From Strigomonas culicis (lineage: Eukaryota; Euglenozoa; Kinetoplastea; Trypanosomatida; Trypanosomatidae), in NCBI GenBank assembly GCA_000482145.1, contig AUXH01000115.1, positions 1-39,395 on the forward strand: 39,395 nt of DNA, read 5' to 3'. Below are positions 26,010-34,137 of this stretch, piece by piece. Numbering within the stretch: the stretch's first letter is position 1; every line of letters begins with the position of its first letter. The notes beneath the pieces are model-generated. The model did no database searches and was not told the origin of the DNA. It saw only the letters and a list, made by a program, of their open reading frames with translations. A program made the position numbers and the translations under genes.

Positions 26010-27050
26010 ATGTTATTCGAGGTGCACTATAGACGCAGCTATTTTGCGAGAGGCATGTTCTCGCTTCTGTTCCTCCTCGTATGCTTGCTCTCCATCGTCG
26101 GCCTCCCGTTTGTGATTGGATGGTTCATGCAGAACTTTTGGTTGGAGAACAACTACTTTTACCAAAAACCGACGATGCTCTTCACCGGTCGCGCGGTGCT
26201 GCGGGTGTCGACCGTGCTCGGCAAGGAGTATCTCTGGACGACGTCGGATTCCTTCAACGACCGCTTCCTTGCGGGGACGGAGATGGAGGTGCTGCCCTTC
26301 GTCTCTGTGAACGCCGACGTGGACGAGATGAACCGGACGAGCATGTTCACCTTCGTGCTGAGCGTGCCGGTGACCCCGGTGCTGCAGCGCGTGTACAGCG
26401 ATGCCAACCTCACCGCCCCCGCCGCGCCCCTCGATGCGATACAGAAGGTGGCATTTCTGCCGGAGTTTAGCTTTGTCATCCAGCACTACCTCATACACGT
26501 CAACATGACCGCCGCGCCGCTGGTCGTGTACCGTCGGCCCTTCGACGCGGCGGTGGACACGTCGGGGGACTACGGCAGCAGCCCTGTCTGCGCGTGGACG
26601 GTCGCCGACATGGTCTTCCACACCACGACGCGGCTGACCGGGCAGTTCTCCTACACGGACGACGCGCAGAGCCCACTGGAGGCGTCCATGCGGCAGCCGG
26701 CCGACGTGTACTACTTGGAGAAGTTCGCGCGCCTCTACTCGGGGCGGCGGCAGTCCGTCGTGCTGCGGCCGTACGTCGAGGCGGCGGGCGGGCCGGAGGT
26801 GCTGCCGCAGGAGGAGGTGACGCACGGGCTGTGGGAGGACCTCGACACCCTCAGCGCCTTCACGTGGCGCATCCAGCTGCGCGTGCCGCTGGCGCTCCTC
26901 CGGTACAACCCGTCCATCGCAGAGTCGCTCAAATGGGCCTTGGTGCAGTACGTGGTGATTGGGTACCTGCTCCAGTGGGCGTTGTGGCGCGTGCGTGGCT
27001 TCGTGGCCACACGGGGGTGGATGGACTGCTACCGGAAGGACACGCAATAG
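26010..27050 (+). CDS. TMEM231: TMEM231-like ciliary transition-zone protein, copy B
   Basis: 346 residues, tandem paralogue of the preceding gene. The N-terminus MLFEVHYRRSYFARG parallels copy A's HEHYKVHYAPRG. The first helix is at about 16-41, followed by FMQNFWLENNYFYQKP. Then comes the block shared with copy A at residues 58-85. It keeps the animal-like features LWTTSDSFNDR, LPFVSVNAD, FTFVLSVPV, a VCAWTVADMVFHTTT block, and the C-terminal helix in SLKWALVQYVVIGYLLQWALW. It is 20 residues shorter than copy A, mostly in the middle of the lumenal domain. Both copies look intact, so neither is a pseudogene. Possible outcomes are dosage, or division of labour within the transition-zone complex. 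Confidence 0.87.
   Translation: MLFEVHYRRSYFARGMFSLLFLLVCLLSIVGLPFVIGWFMQNFWLENNYFYQKPTMLFTGRAVLRVSTVLGKEYLWTTSDSFNDRFLAGTEMEVLPFVSVNADVDEMNRTSMFTFVLSVPVTPVLQRVYSDANLTAPAAPLDAIQKVAFLPEFSFVIQHYLIHVNMTAAPLVVYRRPFDAAVDTSGDYGSSPVCAWTVADMVFHTTTRLTGQFSYTDDAQSPLEASMRQPADVYYLEKFARLYSGRRQSVVLRPYVEAAGGPEVLPQEEVTHGLWEDLDTLSAFTWRIQLRVPLALLRYNPSIAESLKWALVQYVVIGYLLQWALWRVRGFVATRGWMDCYRKDTQ
26180..26265 (+). repeat. 86-bp perfect identity with 24764-24849 (copy B side)
   Basis: Partner of the identical stretch in the first TMEM231 gene; see that entry. It encodes residues 58-85 of copy B. Confidence 0.95.
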
Positions 27051-27422
27051 GGCGGAAGGTGTGTGGCGCCGCGTTTTCGATACACGACTTGTTCATAGAG
27101 ACACAACACATACACAAGTAGCAACAACAACAACAACAACAGCAAGAAAAGTGATAAGTATAGCCCTGTGTTAATCGTTTGTGTGCAGAATTCCCTGTAG
27201 AAGTACTTGTCTTTCCTCCTTTTCTCAAAGTTTCGTACAATTCTAGAAGTAACAACAGCTTTTTTTCGTAGAGTAAAAATAAAAGAATTAGATCCATCGT
27301 ATACCCCTCACCGTTGTTTATTATTGTTTCCGTGTAGATTCCTTTTACATTTTTTTTTTCAACTTCCTCACTGGCTTAGCCTTTGCCCTTCTACTCTTCG
27401 TACTTGTACACCGGAGGTACGT
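27051..27422 (+). other. Intergenic region with CAA repeat and splice signal
   Basis: No gene seen. (CAA)6 lies at 27122-27139. A T-rich tract at 27349-27376 ending in CTGGCTTAG (AG 27378-27379) is the likely acceptor, 43 bases before the tubulin ATG. Confidence 0.55.
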
Positions 27423-28943
27423 ATGGCTCTTCTGGTAATCTGTGTAGGGCAGTGTGGCAATCAGCTAGGCGACGAGCTCTTCTCGCAGCTGTCTGTCATC
27501 ACGGACAACGGGAAGACGCCGTCCCCCTTCTTCACGAAGGACCAAAAGGCACGATGCGTGCTGGTGGACACGGAGCCGAAGGTCGTGCAGGGCGTCAGCC
27601 GGCGCCACGCCGGCATCATCCGGCCGGAGAATGTCGTCTTCGGGCAGTCCGGTCGCGGCAACAACTGGGCGCTCGGTTACTACGGCATCAACACGGAGGG
27701 GAGCAAGCGGAGCGAACACCACGCCGCGTCGCAGCAGCGCGCCTTCGCGAACCTGTCGAAGGGGCAGCGGGAGCAGGACGACGGCGTCCTCACGAAGGCA
27801 CTGCGCGCGATCCACTATGAGACGCGCCGCACGAGCGACGCGGACGCGTTCGAGGGCATCCTGCTGCTGCACAGCCTCGTCGGCGGCACCGGCAGCGGCG
27901 TCGCGTCGCGGCTGGCGGAGAAGATCCGGCTCTACTTTGTGGAGCCCCCGGAGGGCTACGGCGTCGACGAGGTCTACGAGGAGAGGATGGCGCGGCGGGA
28001 CGGGCTGGACGGCATGTACGTCGACAAGCGCCGCGCGAAGTATTTCGTGTCCGTCGCCGTGGCGCCGCAGTCGTCGGGCGAGGTGTGCACGCAGGGCATC
28101 AACGCCGCGCTCTCGCTGGAGATCCTGCAGCAGCAGGCGGACGCGATCCTGCTCCTGCGCAACGACGACGCCATGACGTCCGGCAGCAGCGCGAAGGGCA
28201 GCAGCAGCTGCACCCTCACCACCCGCGCCGGCACCTTCAAGGAGGCCAACGAGATCCTCGTGTCGCTCCTGCTGCCCGTGCTGGGCTACGGCGTGGAGAC
28301 GGCCGGCGGCTGCGTGGGCCTCCTGGTCGAGCACTGCGCGCCGAAGGACGCGCGTCTGACGGCGGACAACCGCATCCTCAGCCTGCTGCCCACGCCGCAG
28401 CGCGCCTACGAGGCCTTCCGCGGCAGCGTGCTGCGGGGGTGCTTCTACACCCTCCAGGGCGCGAAGAGCTTTATGCCGGGCTGCCGGGCTCAGGTGCCGG
28501 TGGAGCAGCTGCTCTCCAAGACCGCGCTGCGACGCTACCAGGCGAAGCAGCCGCCGGCGCCCAAGCCGGGGCCGCACCCGCAGCAGCGGCGGCTCTACGC
28601 CAGCCGCTGGGAGGAGAAGACGGAGGAGGAGCAGGAGCGCGAGGGCGTCCTGGAGCTGCAGGAAGTCCCGGTGCAGGTGCCCGCCGCGCTGCTCGCGTAC
28701 TACAAGAAGCTCAACCGCGCCCCGGTGACGAAGCTGTACACGGAGATAGAGGGTGTGCTGCTCATGAACGAGGCGCGGGAGCTCAACGCGAAGCTCATGT
28801 TTCCACTGCTGAGGTCGGCGGCGCTGAAGGTGAAGGTCGGGGCGTTCCTCTCGACCTACCAGGACGTCGGTGTCAAGCCCCAGCAGATCGAGGGGGCGTA
28901 TCACAGCGTGGCGGAGCGATTGACCAACGCCGCCGATCTGTAG
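27423..28943 (+). CDS. Non-canonical tubulin, delta/zeta class
   Basis: 506 residues from the ATG at 27423; the upstream frame opening at a TTG (27207) is T-rich leader and was excluded. Tubulin features are GQCGNQLG (9-16, nucleotide-binding T1 loop), VLVDTEPKVV (46-55), GRGNNWALGY (near 79-88), the glycine-rich phosphate loop GGTGSG (154-159), and a helical C-terminal half. VDxEPKV and xGSGNNWA-like blocks plus SSGEVCTQGINAALSLEIL resemble delta or zeta tubulins more than alpha, beta or gamma. These tubulins act in basal-body triplet structure and maturation. The protein is longer than the ~450 norm. One insertion lies between NNWALGYYGIN and the GGTGSG loop, and another Lys/Pro/Gln-rich stretch is at about 375-410. 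It lacks an acidic C-terminal tail. Delta versus zeta cannot be settled by eye. Confidence 0.83.
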   Translation: MALLVICVGQCGNQLGDELFSQLSVITDNGKTPSPFFTKDQKARCVLVDTEPKVVQGVSRRHAGIIRPENVVFGQSGRGNNWALGYYGINTEGSKRSEHHAASQQRAFANLSKGQREQDDGVLTKALRAIHYETRRTSDADAFEGILLLHSLVGGTGSGVASRLAEKIRLYFVEPPEGYGVDEVYEERMARRDGLDGMYVDKRRAKYFVSVAVAPQSSGEVCTQGINAALSLEILQQQADAILLLRNDDAMTSGSSAKGSSSCTLTTRAGTFKEANEILVSLLLPVLGYGVETAGGCVGLLVEHCAPKDARLTADNRILSLLPTPQRAYEAFRGSVLRGCFYTLQGAKSFMPGCRAQVPVEQLLSKTALRRYQAKQPPAPKPGPHPQQRRLYASRWEEKTEEEQEREGVLELQEVPVQVPAALLAYYKKLNRAPVTKLYTEIEGVLLMNEARELNAKLMFPLLRSAALKVKVGAFLSTYQDVGVKPQQIEGAYHSVAERLTNAADL

Positions 28944-29244
28944 GGCTTCGTCTTGTATTGTATGCTTTTTGGGGAGAGAGAGAAGCGTGGTGTCTTGCTT
29001 TCCTTTTCGATGCCCATTGTTATTTTCAAATTGTTACACAACACAGCTATATAGATATGGCAACGGCGTTCATACACATGTGCAGTTTTTGACGCACATT
29101 CACACATGAAACACTCTTTATTCCTTTTCCCACACCACTTCTTCTTTCCTGTCTCTTCTCAGCTGCTTAGCACTGATGCACACTGTCAAAAAGCAAACCA
29201 ATAACAGTGCAACCACAATAACAACCACAAACAAGTAGTACGCG
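28944..29244 (+). other. Intergenic region with splice-acceptor signal
   Basis: No gene seen. The pyrimidine tract 29115-29160 ends in TCTTCTCAG (AG 29161-29162), with a second AG at 29169-29170. The leader is about 75-83 nt and A/C-rich. Confidence 0.6.
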
Positions 29245-30888
29245 ATGAGTCTTCGACGACAGCTGTGCGTTTCGTTGCGTCCCTTCGGTGTGAGCGGCTG
29301 CGGCGGCAGCCTGTGCACCTGGCGCCTGTACGTTGCGCGGATGCCGCTGACGGAGCCGCTCACGACGCGCGGTACCCCCTCCTTCTCCGACGCCTACGCC
29401 CAGGACAGCGCGGCGAACGTGCTGGGCGGCCCCGGCGCCTCCTTCCCACACCTGCGCGACGACGGGACGCAGCGAGAAGACTCGGACCGCGCCGCCCACT
29501 TCCCGGTGAAAATGGACGAGATGGGGCTGTACGACCGCGGCGTCGCGCCGGATGCGAAGGACTTCATCGCCGAGGCGGAGGCGGACTACGCGGAGAGCAT
29601 GCGCTACGCGAACCACGTACCCTCCGCGCTGCCCGAGTCCTTCCGCCGGTACGACCCGCAGCTCGGGCAGGAGGTCGAGGTGACGCGCATCACGGCGCCG
29701 GTCGGGGAGACGGTGGTGACCGCGGACAAGGTGCGCTTCGCGCTACGTGGCACGACGGGCGAGCTCGCCCTGCAGGCGTCGCGCCGCGACCGCCACCTGC
29801 TGGACGAACGGGCGCAGCTGAACCTCAGGCAAGAGCGGCAGCTGGGGGAGCTGCTGCGCGCCCCGCTGGGGGCCCTGCCCAAGGCGCGCCAGGTGACGCT
29901 CTTTCTGGAGGCGCTCTACCGGGACGGGCTGTCGCTGCAGCCGCGGACGGTGGAGACGGTCATGCTGCTCCTCTCGCGCGTGAGCATGCAGCTGCGGCTC
30001 GAGGGCCGCACGAGCGCGGCCGCGTTGTCCGCGGCGGACGGTGGCGGTGGCAACGAGGCGATCGCCGGCGCAGAGGCCGCACCGGCGCCGCGCGACAGCG
30101 CGGGGTGGCGGCGGATGGAGGACGTGCCACTGCTGACCGACATGCGCCGCCTCTACGCGCACTCGAAAACGTGCTTCGTGGCGCCGACGCCCCTGACGGT
30201 GGAGCACCTCATGATCGCCCTCAGCAGCGTGACGGAGGCCGACACGGCGGCGCTGCAGCTCGCGAACCGGCTCTTCCTGGACTGCGACCGCTACGTGGTG
30301 CTGCCCACGCGCACGACCTACACCGCCTTTGTGGCCATCTGCCAGCGCAACGACGCCATGCTGACCGCCGTCGCGCGGCTGCAGGACGCGGTGCGGCAGC
30401 TGCACATCCCACTGGACGCCCCCCTCCTGACGGCGCTGCTCAAGGGACTCAACGAGAGCGGCTACACACAGGAGGCGCTGCTGGTGCTGGGCCGCACGCA
30501 GTACGTGCCCATGACGGTGCCCCTCTTCAACGCCGCGCTGGAGACGCTGCTGCTGTCGGACGACGCGCTCGCGTGCTTCTCACTGTTTGAGGCGGTGGTG
30601 GGCCCCGCGGAGCTGAGGCCCGACGCGGAGACGTACACGCTGCTGCTGCTGGCCTGCGAGCAGTCGGGGCAGTGGGGCCGCACGCGGGAGATACTGGGTG
30701 ACATGCAGCGCCGCCGTGTGAAGGGCAGCGCGCAGACACTCAACCTGCTGCTCAAGGGGCTGCTGAAGGAGCGGCTGACCAGCTACGCGGCGCAGCTCTA
30801 CGGCACCATGCAGAGGAAGAAGGTGCCGGTGTGGCCTGAAATTGACGAGGCGGTGCGACACCACACGAAGCGATTAACTCGTACATAG
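29245..30888 (+). CDS. PPR-like (pentatricopeptide) protein, probably mitochondrial
   Basis: 547 residues. The N-terminus (MSLRRQLCVSLRPFGVSG...) is basic and hydroxylated and fits a mitochondrial presequence. The C-terminal part from about residue 350 has helical-hairpin repeats with PPR character. Examples are TRTTYTAFVAICQRNDAM, DAPLLTALLKGLNESGYTQE, TVPLFNAALETLLLSDDA, DAETYTLLLLACEQSGQWGR and SAQTLNLLLKGLLKERL. The middle is helical and charged with one Ala/Gly-rich linker (about 260-285). PPR proteins bind organellar RNA and in trypanosomatids are abundant in mitochondrial ribosomes and RNA-processing complexes. Which one this is cannot be read from the sequence. Confidence 0.72.
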   Translation: MSLRRQLCVSLRPFGVSGCGGSLCTWRLYVARMPLTEPLTTRGTPSFSDAYAQDSAANVLGGPGASFPHLRDDGTQREDSDRAAHFPVKMDEMGLYDRGVAPDAKDFIAEAEADYAESMRYANHVPSALPESFRRYDPQLGQEVEVTRITAPVGETVVTADKVRFALRGTTGELALQASRRDRHLLDERAQLNLRQERQLGELLRAPLGALPKARQVTLFLEALYRDGLSLQPRTVETVMLLLSRVSMQLRLEGRTSAAALSAADGGGGNEAIAGAEAAPAPRDSAGWRRMEDVPLLTDMRRLYAHSKTCFVAPTPLTVEHLMIALSSVTEADTAALQLANRLFLDCDRYVVLPTRTTYTAFVAICQRNDAMLTAVARLQDAVRQLHIPLDAPLLTALLKGLNESGYTQEALLVLGRTQYVPMTVPLFNAALETLLLSDDALACFSLFEAVVGPAELRPDAETYTLLLLACEQSGQWGRTREILGDMQRRRVKGSAQTLNLLLKGLLKERLTSYAAQLYGTMQRKKVPVWPEIDEAVRHHTKRLTRT

Positions 30889-31164
30889 CCACCTTCAGGG
30901 TGCTGTTAACAACGTTCTAATATATACACAAACACGTCATTGTTTCACACACTCTAGTTCGTGTAGCATCTAGCCATGTCGATGGTTTGAGCTTCCATGT
31001 CCCCAAGAATCATCATGAACTCTTCTCGTCCCCACTCTCCTTATTTTTTCTTTTCCAATTTCAACGTTAAGTTTTGCTCAAACGATAGCAGCAACAGGCC
31101 GCATACCCTCCTTTTCTCTCTCTCTCTCTTTTTGCCTTTCTTGCTGTAACGCAAAGCGTGTGAA
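30889..31164 (+). other. Short intergenic region with TC repeat
   Basis: No gene seen. A pyrimidine tract with a TC microsatellite at about 31111-31142 is followed by an AG at 31155-31156, only 8 bases before the RPB12 ATG. If that AG is used, the leader is extremely short. Confidence 0.5.
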
Positions 31165-31449
31165 ATGAGCGCCGATCCTGTCGTCGTGAAGTCCGAGTTC
31201 AAGGAGGAGAAGGTTAGTCTGCCTGTGCCCTCACAGGAGTACCCCCGCCGCCTCTCGACGCAGACGTACGACAACGTGCCGGAGGAGGTAGAGGAGACGG
31301 GCGTCACGTACATCTGCGGCAACTGCACGACGCAGGTGCACCTGACGCGGTCGGCCGCGCTGCAGTGCCCGTCGTGCGAGTACCTCACCGGGTCGTCGAC
31401 CGTCTTCTATAAGCTTCGCACGCGCGCCACCACGTACGACACCATCTAA
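31165..31449 (+). CDS. RPB12: RPB12/RPABC4, zinc-ribbon subunit shared by RNA polymerases I, II and III
   Basis: 94 residues. RPB12 is a small subunit common to the nuclear RNA polymerases. The C-terminal 50 residues match: YICGNC at 49-54, a 13-residue spacer, CPSC at 68-71, then FYKLRTRATTYD. The Cys spacing C-x2-C-x13-C-x2-C (C51, C54, C68, C71) is identical to human RPB12, and the Y-x-x-R-T element is also kept. The ~45-residue acidic/basic N-terminal extension (VVVKSEFKEEKVSLPVPSQE) is longer than in most eukaryotes and has SUMO-site-like lysine context, though this is only suggestive. It is immediately followed by another small zinc-ribbon gene. Confidence 0.88.
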   Translation: MSADPVVVKSEFKEEKVSLPVPSQEYPRRLSTQTYDNVPEEVEETGVTYICGNCTTQVHLTRSAALQCPSCEYLTGSSTVFYKLRTRATTYDTI

Positions 31450-31810
31450 TGTCGATGCTGGTGGGGGGGGGAGGAGACGATGCTGTGACACACAACCAGT
31501 GCGCAGCGGGGTGCGCATATGAAGGTGAGAGTGGGACGAGTGGACCACTCGATTTGCTGGAGGGGTGGAGACACCTGTAAGTATAATACAAACCAACTGC
31601 CCTTTAGATATCTACATCTATACATACTGCACAATGACGTGTTCAATGATCATTCCGAAGGAGTATGTGAACGGGAATCACTGGTGTGTATCGCTTGGCT
31701 CACACACAAATCGATCTCTGCAAACCGTGGGCTTCTCTCTCTTTCTTTCTCTTTATTCTCTCCCCCCTTTCGTAACGTAGGATTCCATAATACTTATATC
31801 TATAGTAGCC
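31450..31810 (+). other. Intergenic region between the two zinc-ribbon genes
   Basis: No gene seen. It has an 8-G run near 31464-31471 just after the RPB12 stop. A strong pyrimidine tract (31734-31770, with CT repeats and a C run) is followed by CGTAACGTAG (AG 31779-31780), 30 bases before the next ATG. Confidence 0.6.
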
Positions 31811-32053
31811 ATGTCCAGAATAGCCTCTGGGACCGCCACGCCGCGGCAGGCCGCACCCCCCGCGAGCGCGGCGCCTGCCGCTCCCGCAGGTCCGCCGGAG
31901 TGTATCTGCGCCACGTGCATGCGCCCGCTTCCGTACCCGCGCACGACGGTGTGTGGCACCCAGTTCCAGTGCCCGACGTGTCAGATGAGCGGCAAAGACA
32001 CGAAGCTGCTGTATACCCGCCGCGCCTTCCCCACAGAGCACTCGACCAAGTGA
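31811..32053 (+). CDS. Small zinc-ribbon protein, 80 aa, RPB12-like layout
   Basis: Function unknown. Residues 5-29 are Ala/Pro-rich. The rest is a four-cysteine ribbon: C33-x2-C36, a 17-residue spacer, then C54-x2-C57, with extra cysteines at 31 and 48. It is followed by a basic strand KDTKLLYTRRAF. The order ICxxC ... QCPxC ... Y-x-R-R mirrors the RPB12 gene just upstream, but the spacer is four residues longer. It could be a diverged RPB12 duplicate or an unrelated small zinc ribbon, for example from a ribosomal or RNA-processing complex. A separate splice signal and sustained coding composition support it as a real gene. Confidence 0.7.
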   Translation: MSRIASGTATPRQAAPPASAAPAAPAGPPECICATCMRPLPYPRTTVCGTQFQCPTCQMSGKDTKLLYTRRAFPTEHSTK

Positions 32054-32355
32054 CGAGAGCAGCAGCAGCCGTGCAGCCACCGCCTATGGCGCTTTGCATA
32101 ATTTCCGATTAACAATTGTAAACGAAAAATAAAACGAAGGAAAAATCAGCAAGCGCAGAAATTCAGACAAGAGGGTCTCTCATCACTCTGAGCGCTCAAA
32201 TACGATTAGGTTCACATGCGACACTTGCACCTCCCTCCCCCCTCCCCCTTCCCACTTACCCTCATCAAGAACTAAGAGAGGCAGTGCACGCTTTGCTTCG
32301 GCATCTGCCTGAAACGAACCGAAAAGGTGTTTTTTCAGCTATCGTTCAACAGCCC
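32054..32355 (+). other. Intergenic region with two candidate splice sites
   Basis: No gene seen. The C-rich pyrimidine tract 32227-32262 is followed by an AG at 32268-32269. A second, closer site (TGTTTTTTCAG, AG 32337-32338) lies 18 bases before the ATG at 32356. Use of the second would exclude any upstream GTG start. Confidence 0.6.
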
Positions 32356-33792
32356 ATGTTCCCGACCAAACTCACCAACTTGGTGGAGCTGCTTCACGCG
32401 GCGCCGGTGCGGCTGTCCATCAATGTCTGCGGTAGCGGCAGCGGCGTCGCCCACGCGCTGACGAGCGTCGCCGGCTGCAGCCAAACGCTGCACCAGTGCA
32501 CCATCGCGTACAGCCGCGAGGCCTCTGTCAATCTGCTGGGCTACACGCCCCCGTCGCAGTTCGTCTCCGAGCGCATTGCGCGGCAGCTCGCGCAGCGCGC
32601 CCTCCGCGACGGCGTCGCGGCCGAGCAGCAGCGGCGCTGGGCGGCCGGCCGCGCGTGCAAGGATGCGGTCAGTGTCTTCGGCGTCGGCGTCACGAGCGCG
32701 GTGCAGAGCGGCGACGCGCCGCGTGGCGCGGATAACGTGCATGTGTCGGTGTGGCAGTGGAAGGATAGCGAGGCGGTTGTGGACGACTTCCACCTCGAGC
32801 TCGCCGGCGCGCCGACGCGGCAGGCGCAGGACGAGGAGATCACGCAGTTCGTGTTCTACGCGATTAGCCGCGCGCTGTGCGACCACGCGCAGTGCGCGAG
32901 CCTCACCGAGCTGGCCGCGCGCTACGGCGGCCGGCTCGGCGGCGACCGGGTGCTGGCGCTGCCGCCGCTCCCGGCCGCGCCCACCCACACGCAGACGGCG
33001 CTGCCGCACGGCCCGGACGCCATCCCCGTGGACTGGGTGCTGGACGGCCGGGCGAAGAAGGTGCTCTTCAACCAGCACGGCGACATCCGCTGCGACGCGG
33101 GCCCCTACGGCACGGAGGGCGAGGACGTGCCGCGGCGCAGCGGCTCGCAGCGGGCGCCGCCGGTGCGCCTGCTCTACCCCGGGTCCTTCAACCCCCTGCA
33201 CTACGGCCACGTCGAGCTCGCGCGCGCCGCGGTCGCGATCATGCGGCGCCGCCTGCAGGCGCCGGCGCACGGCGGCCCCTCGCCCGACGTCGCGCCGGGC
33301 TGCCCCGCGGTGGACGTCACCTACGAGATGGGCGCGACGGTCGTGGACAAGGGCGACCTCGGCGCGGAGGAGCTGCGCCGGCGCGTGAGGCAGTTCCTCA
33401 CGCGGCGCGAGCGCGTCGCCGTCACCGCGTCGCGGCTCTTCGTGGAGAAGGCGGCGCTGTTCCCCGGCCACGGGTTCATCGTCGGCGTCGACACGGCGCG
33501 CCGCATCCTAGACCCGCAGTACTACGGGGGCAGCGCGGCGGACATGGTCGCGGCCCTCCTCGCCGACATTGGCGGCCGCGGCTGCTACTTTGTGGTGGGC
33601 GGTCGCACGTCCGCCGCGAGCTCGACCGACGCCGCCGCGCGCGAGGGCGGCGCGTGGGAGGACCTCGGCTCGCTGGCCGTGCCGCCGGAGGTGCAGCACC
33701 TCTTCATCGGCATACCAGAGGCCGACTTCCGCGTCGACCTCAGCTCCACCGCGATCCGGGCACAGGCGGCTGCTGCTGCCGCCGCCGCATGA
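32356..33792 (+). CDS. CinA-like / nucleotidyltransferase (NMNAT-like) fusion protein
   Basis: 478 residues from the ATG at 32356; the frame's GTG at 32284 was not used. The N-terminal ~170 residues resemble the CinA C-terminal (nicotinamide-nucleotide amidase) fold: SGVAHALTSVAGCSQTLHQC, IAYSREASVNLLGYTPPSQF and VFGVGVTSAVQSGDAPRGAD. Residues about 270-475 are a cytidylyl/adenylyltransferase domain. It has GSFNPLHYGH (276-285, the nucleotide-binding HxGH), FIVGVDTARRILDPQYYGG, and LSSTAIR (462-468), the counterpart of the ISSTxxR motif of NMN adenylyltransferases. A similar two-part architecture exists in an uncharacterised plant family (At2g01220-like), so the fusion is probably ancient. 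The nucleotidyltransferase motifs look intact, whereas the CinA-like part seems to lack the usual active-site residues. NAD metabolism is plausible but unproven. Confidence 0.8.
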   Translation: MFPTKLTNLVELLHAAPVRLSINVCGSGSGVAHALTSVAGCSQTLHQCTIAYSREASVNLLGYTPPSQFVSERIARQLAQRALRDGVAAEQQRRWAAGRACKDAVSVFGVGVTSAVQSGDAPRGADNVHVSVWQWKDSEAVVDDFHLELAGAPTRQAQDEEITQFVFYAISRALCDHAQCASLTELAARYGGRLGGDRVLALPPLPAAPTHTQTALPHGPDAIPVDWVLDGRAKKVLFNQHGDIRCDAGPYGTEGEDVPRRSGSQRAPPVRLLYPGSFNPLHYGHVELARAAVAIMRRRLQAPAHGGPSPDVAPGCPAVDVTYEMGATVVDKGDLGAEELRRRVRQFLTRRERVAVTASRLFVEKAALFPGHGFIVGVDTARRILDPQYYGGSAADMVAALLADIGGRGCYFVVGGRTSAASSTDAAAREGGAWEDLGSLAVPPEVQHLFIGIPEADFRVDLSSTAIRAQAAAAAAAA

Positions 33793-34137
33793 AGAGCAGC
33801 CCCCGACACAGCGGCGCTCATACAAACAGTTGCGGGTGTCAGAAGGGCACCGAACAAAAGTGACGAACCTATTCTCTCTTTATTGTCTTCACTATCCGCT
33901 TCCACCTTCTTTTAAAGCAAAAAAAAAAACAAGATACTATGATTTCACGTTGTTATGCGATGTTATCTGAACCTCCCGTCTTGTCTCCTTCTCACCTCTT
34001 TGCAGCGACAAAACACACAAACACAAAACAAGGCACACACTTGTCGTGTTTTAGGATTAGGTATTGTTATCACTAGCAAGCGTACATCGCACGGTAGAAA
34101 AGGCCAGTTGGCTTACTAGACTTGACGCGTCGCGAAG
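33793..34137 (+). other. Intergenic region with splice-acceptor signal
   Basis: No gene seen. It contains an A-run near 33920-33931. A long pyrimidine tract at 33971-34000 ends in CTCTTTGCAG (AG 34004-34005), a strong acceptor. The leader would be about 130 nt. Confidence 0.6.

Noticed and set aside
26010..27050. TMEM231 copy B as a pseudogene of copy A
   Set aside because: Frame, both membrane segments and conserved blocks are intact, and it has its own splice signal.
27207..27422. N-terminal extension of the tubulin frame upstream of 27423
   Set aside because: It opens at a TTG, is T-rich leader sequence containing the splice signal, and tubulins begin a few residues before GQCGNQ.
32284..32355. 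GTG-initiated extension of the CinA-like/NMNAT-like gene
   Set aside because: Non-ATG start, and a strong acceptor (AG 32337-32338) lies inside it.
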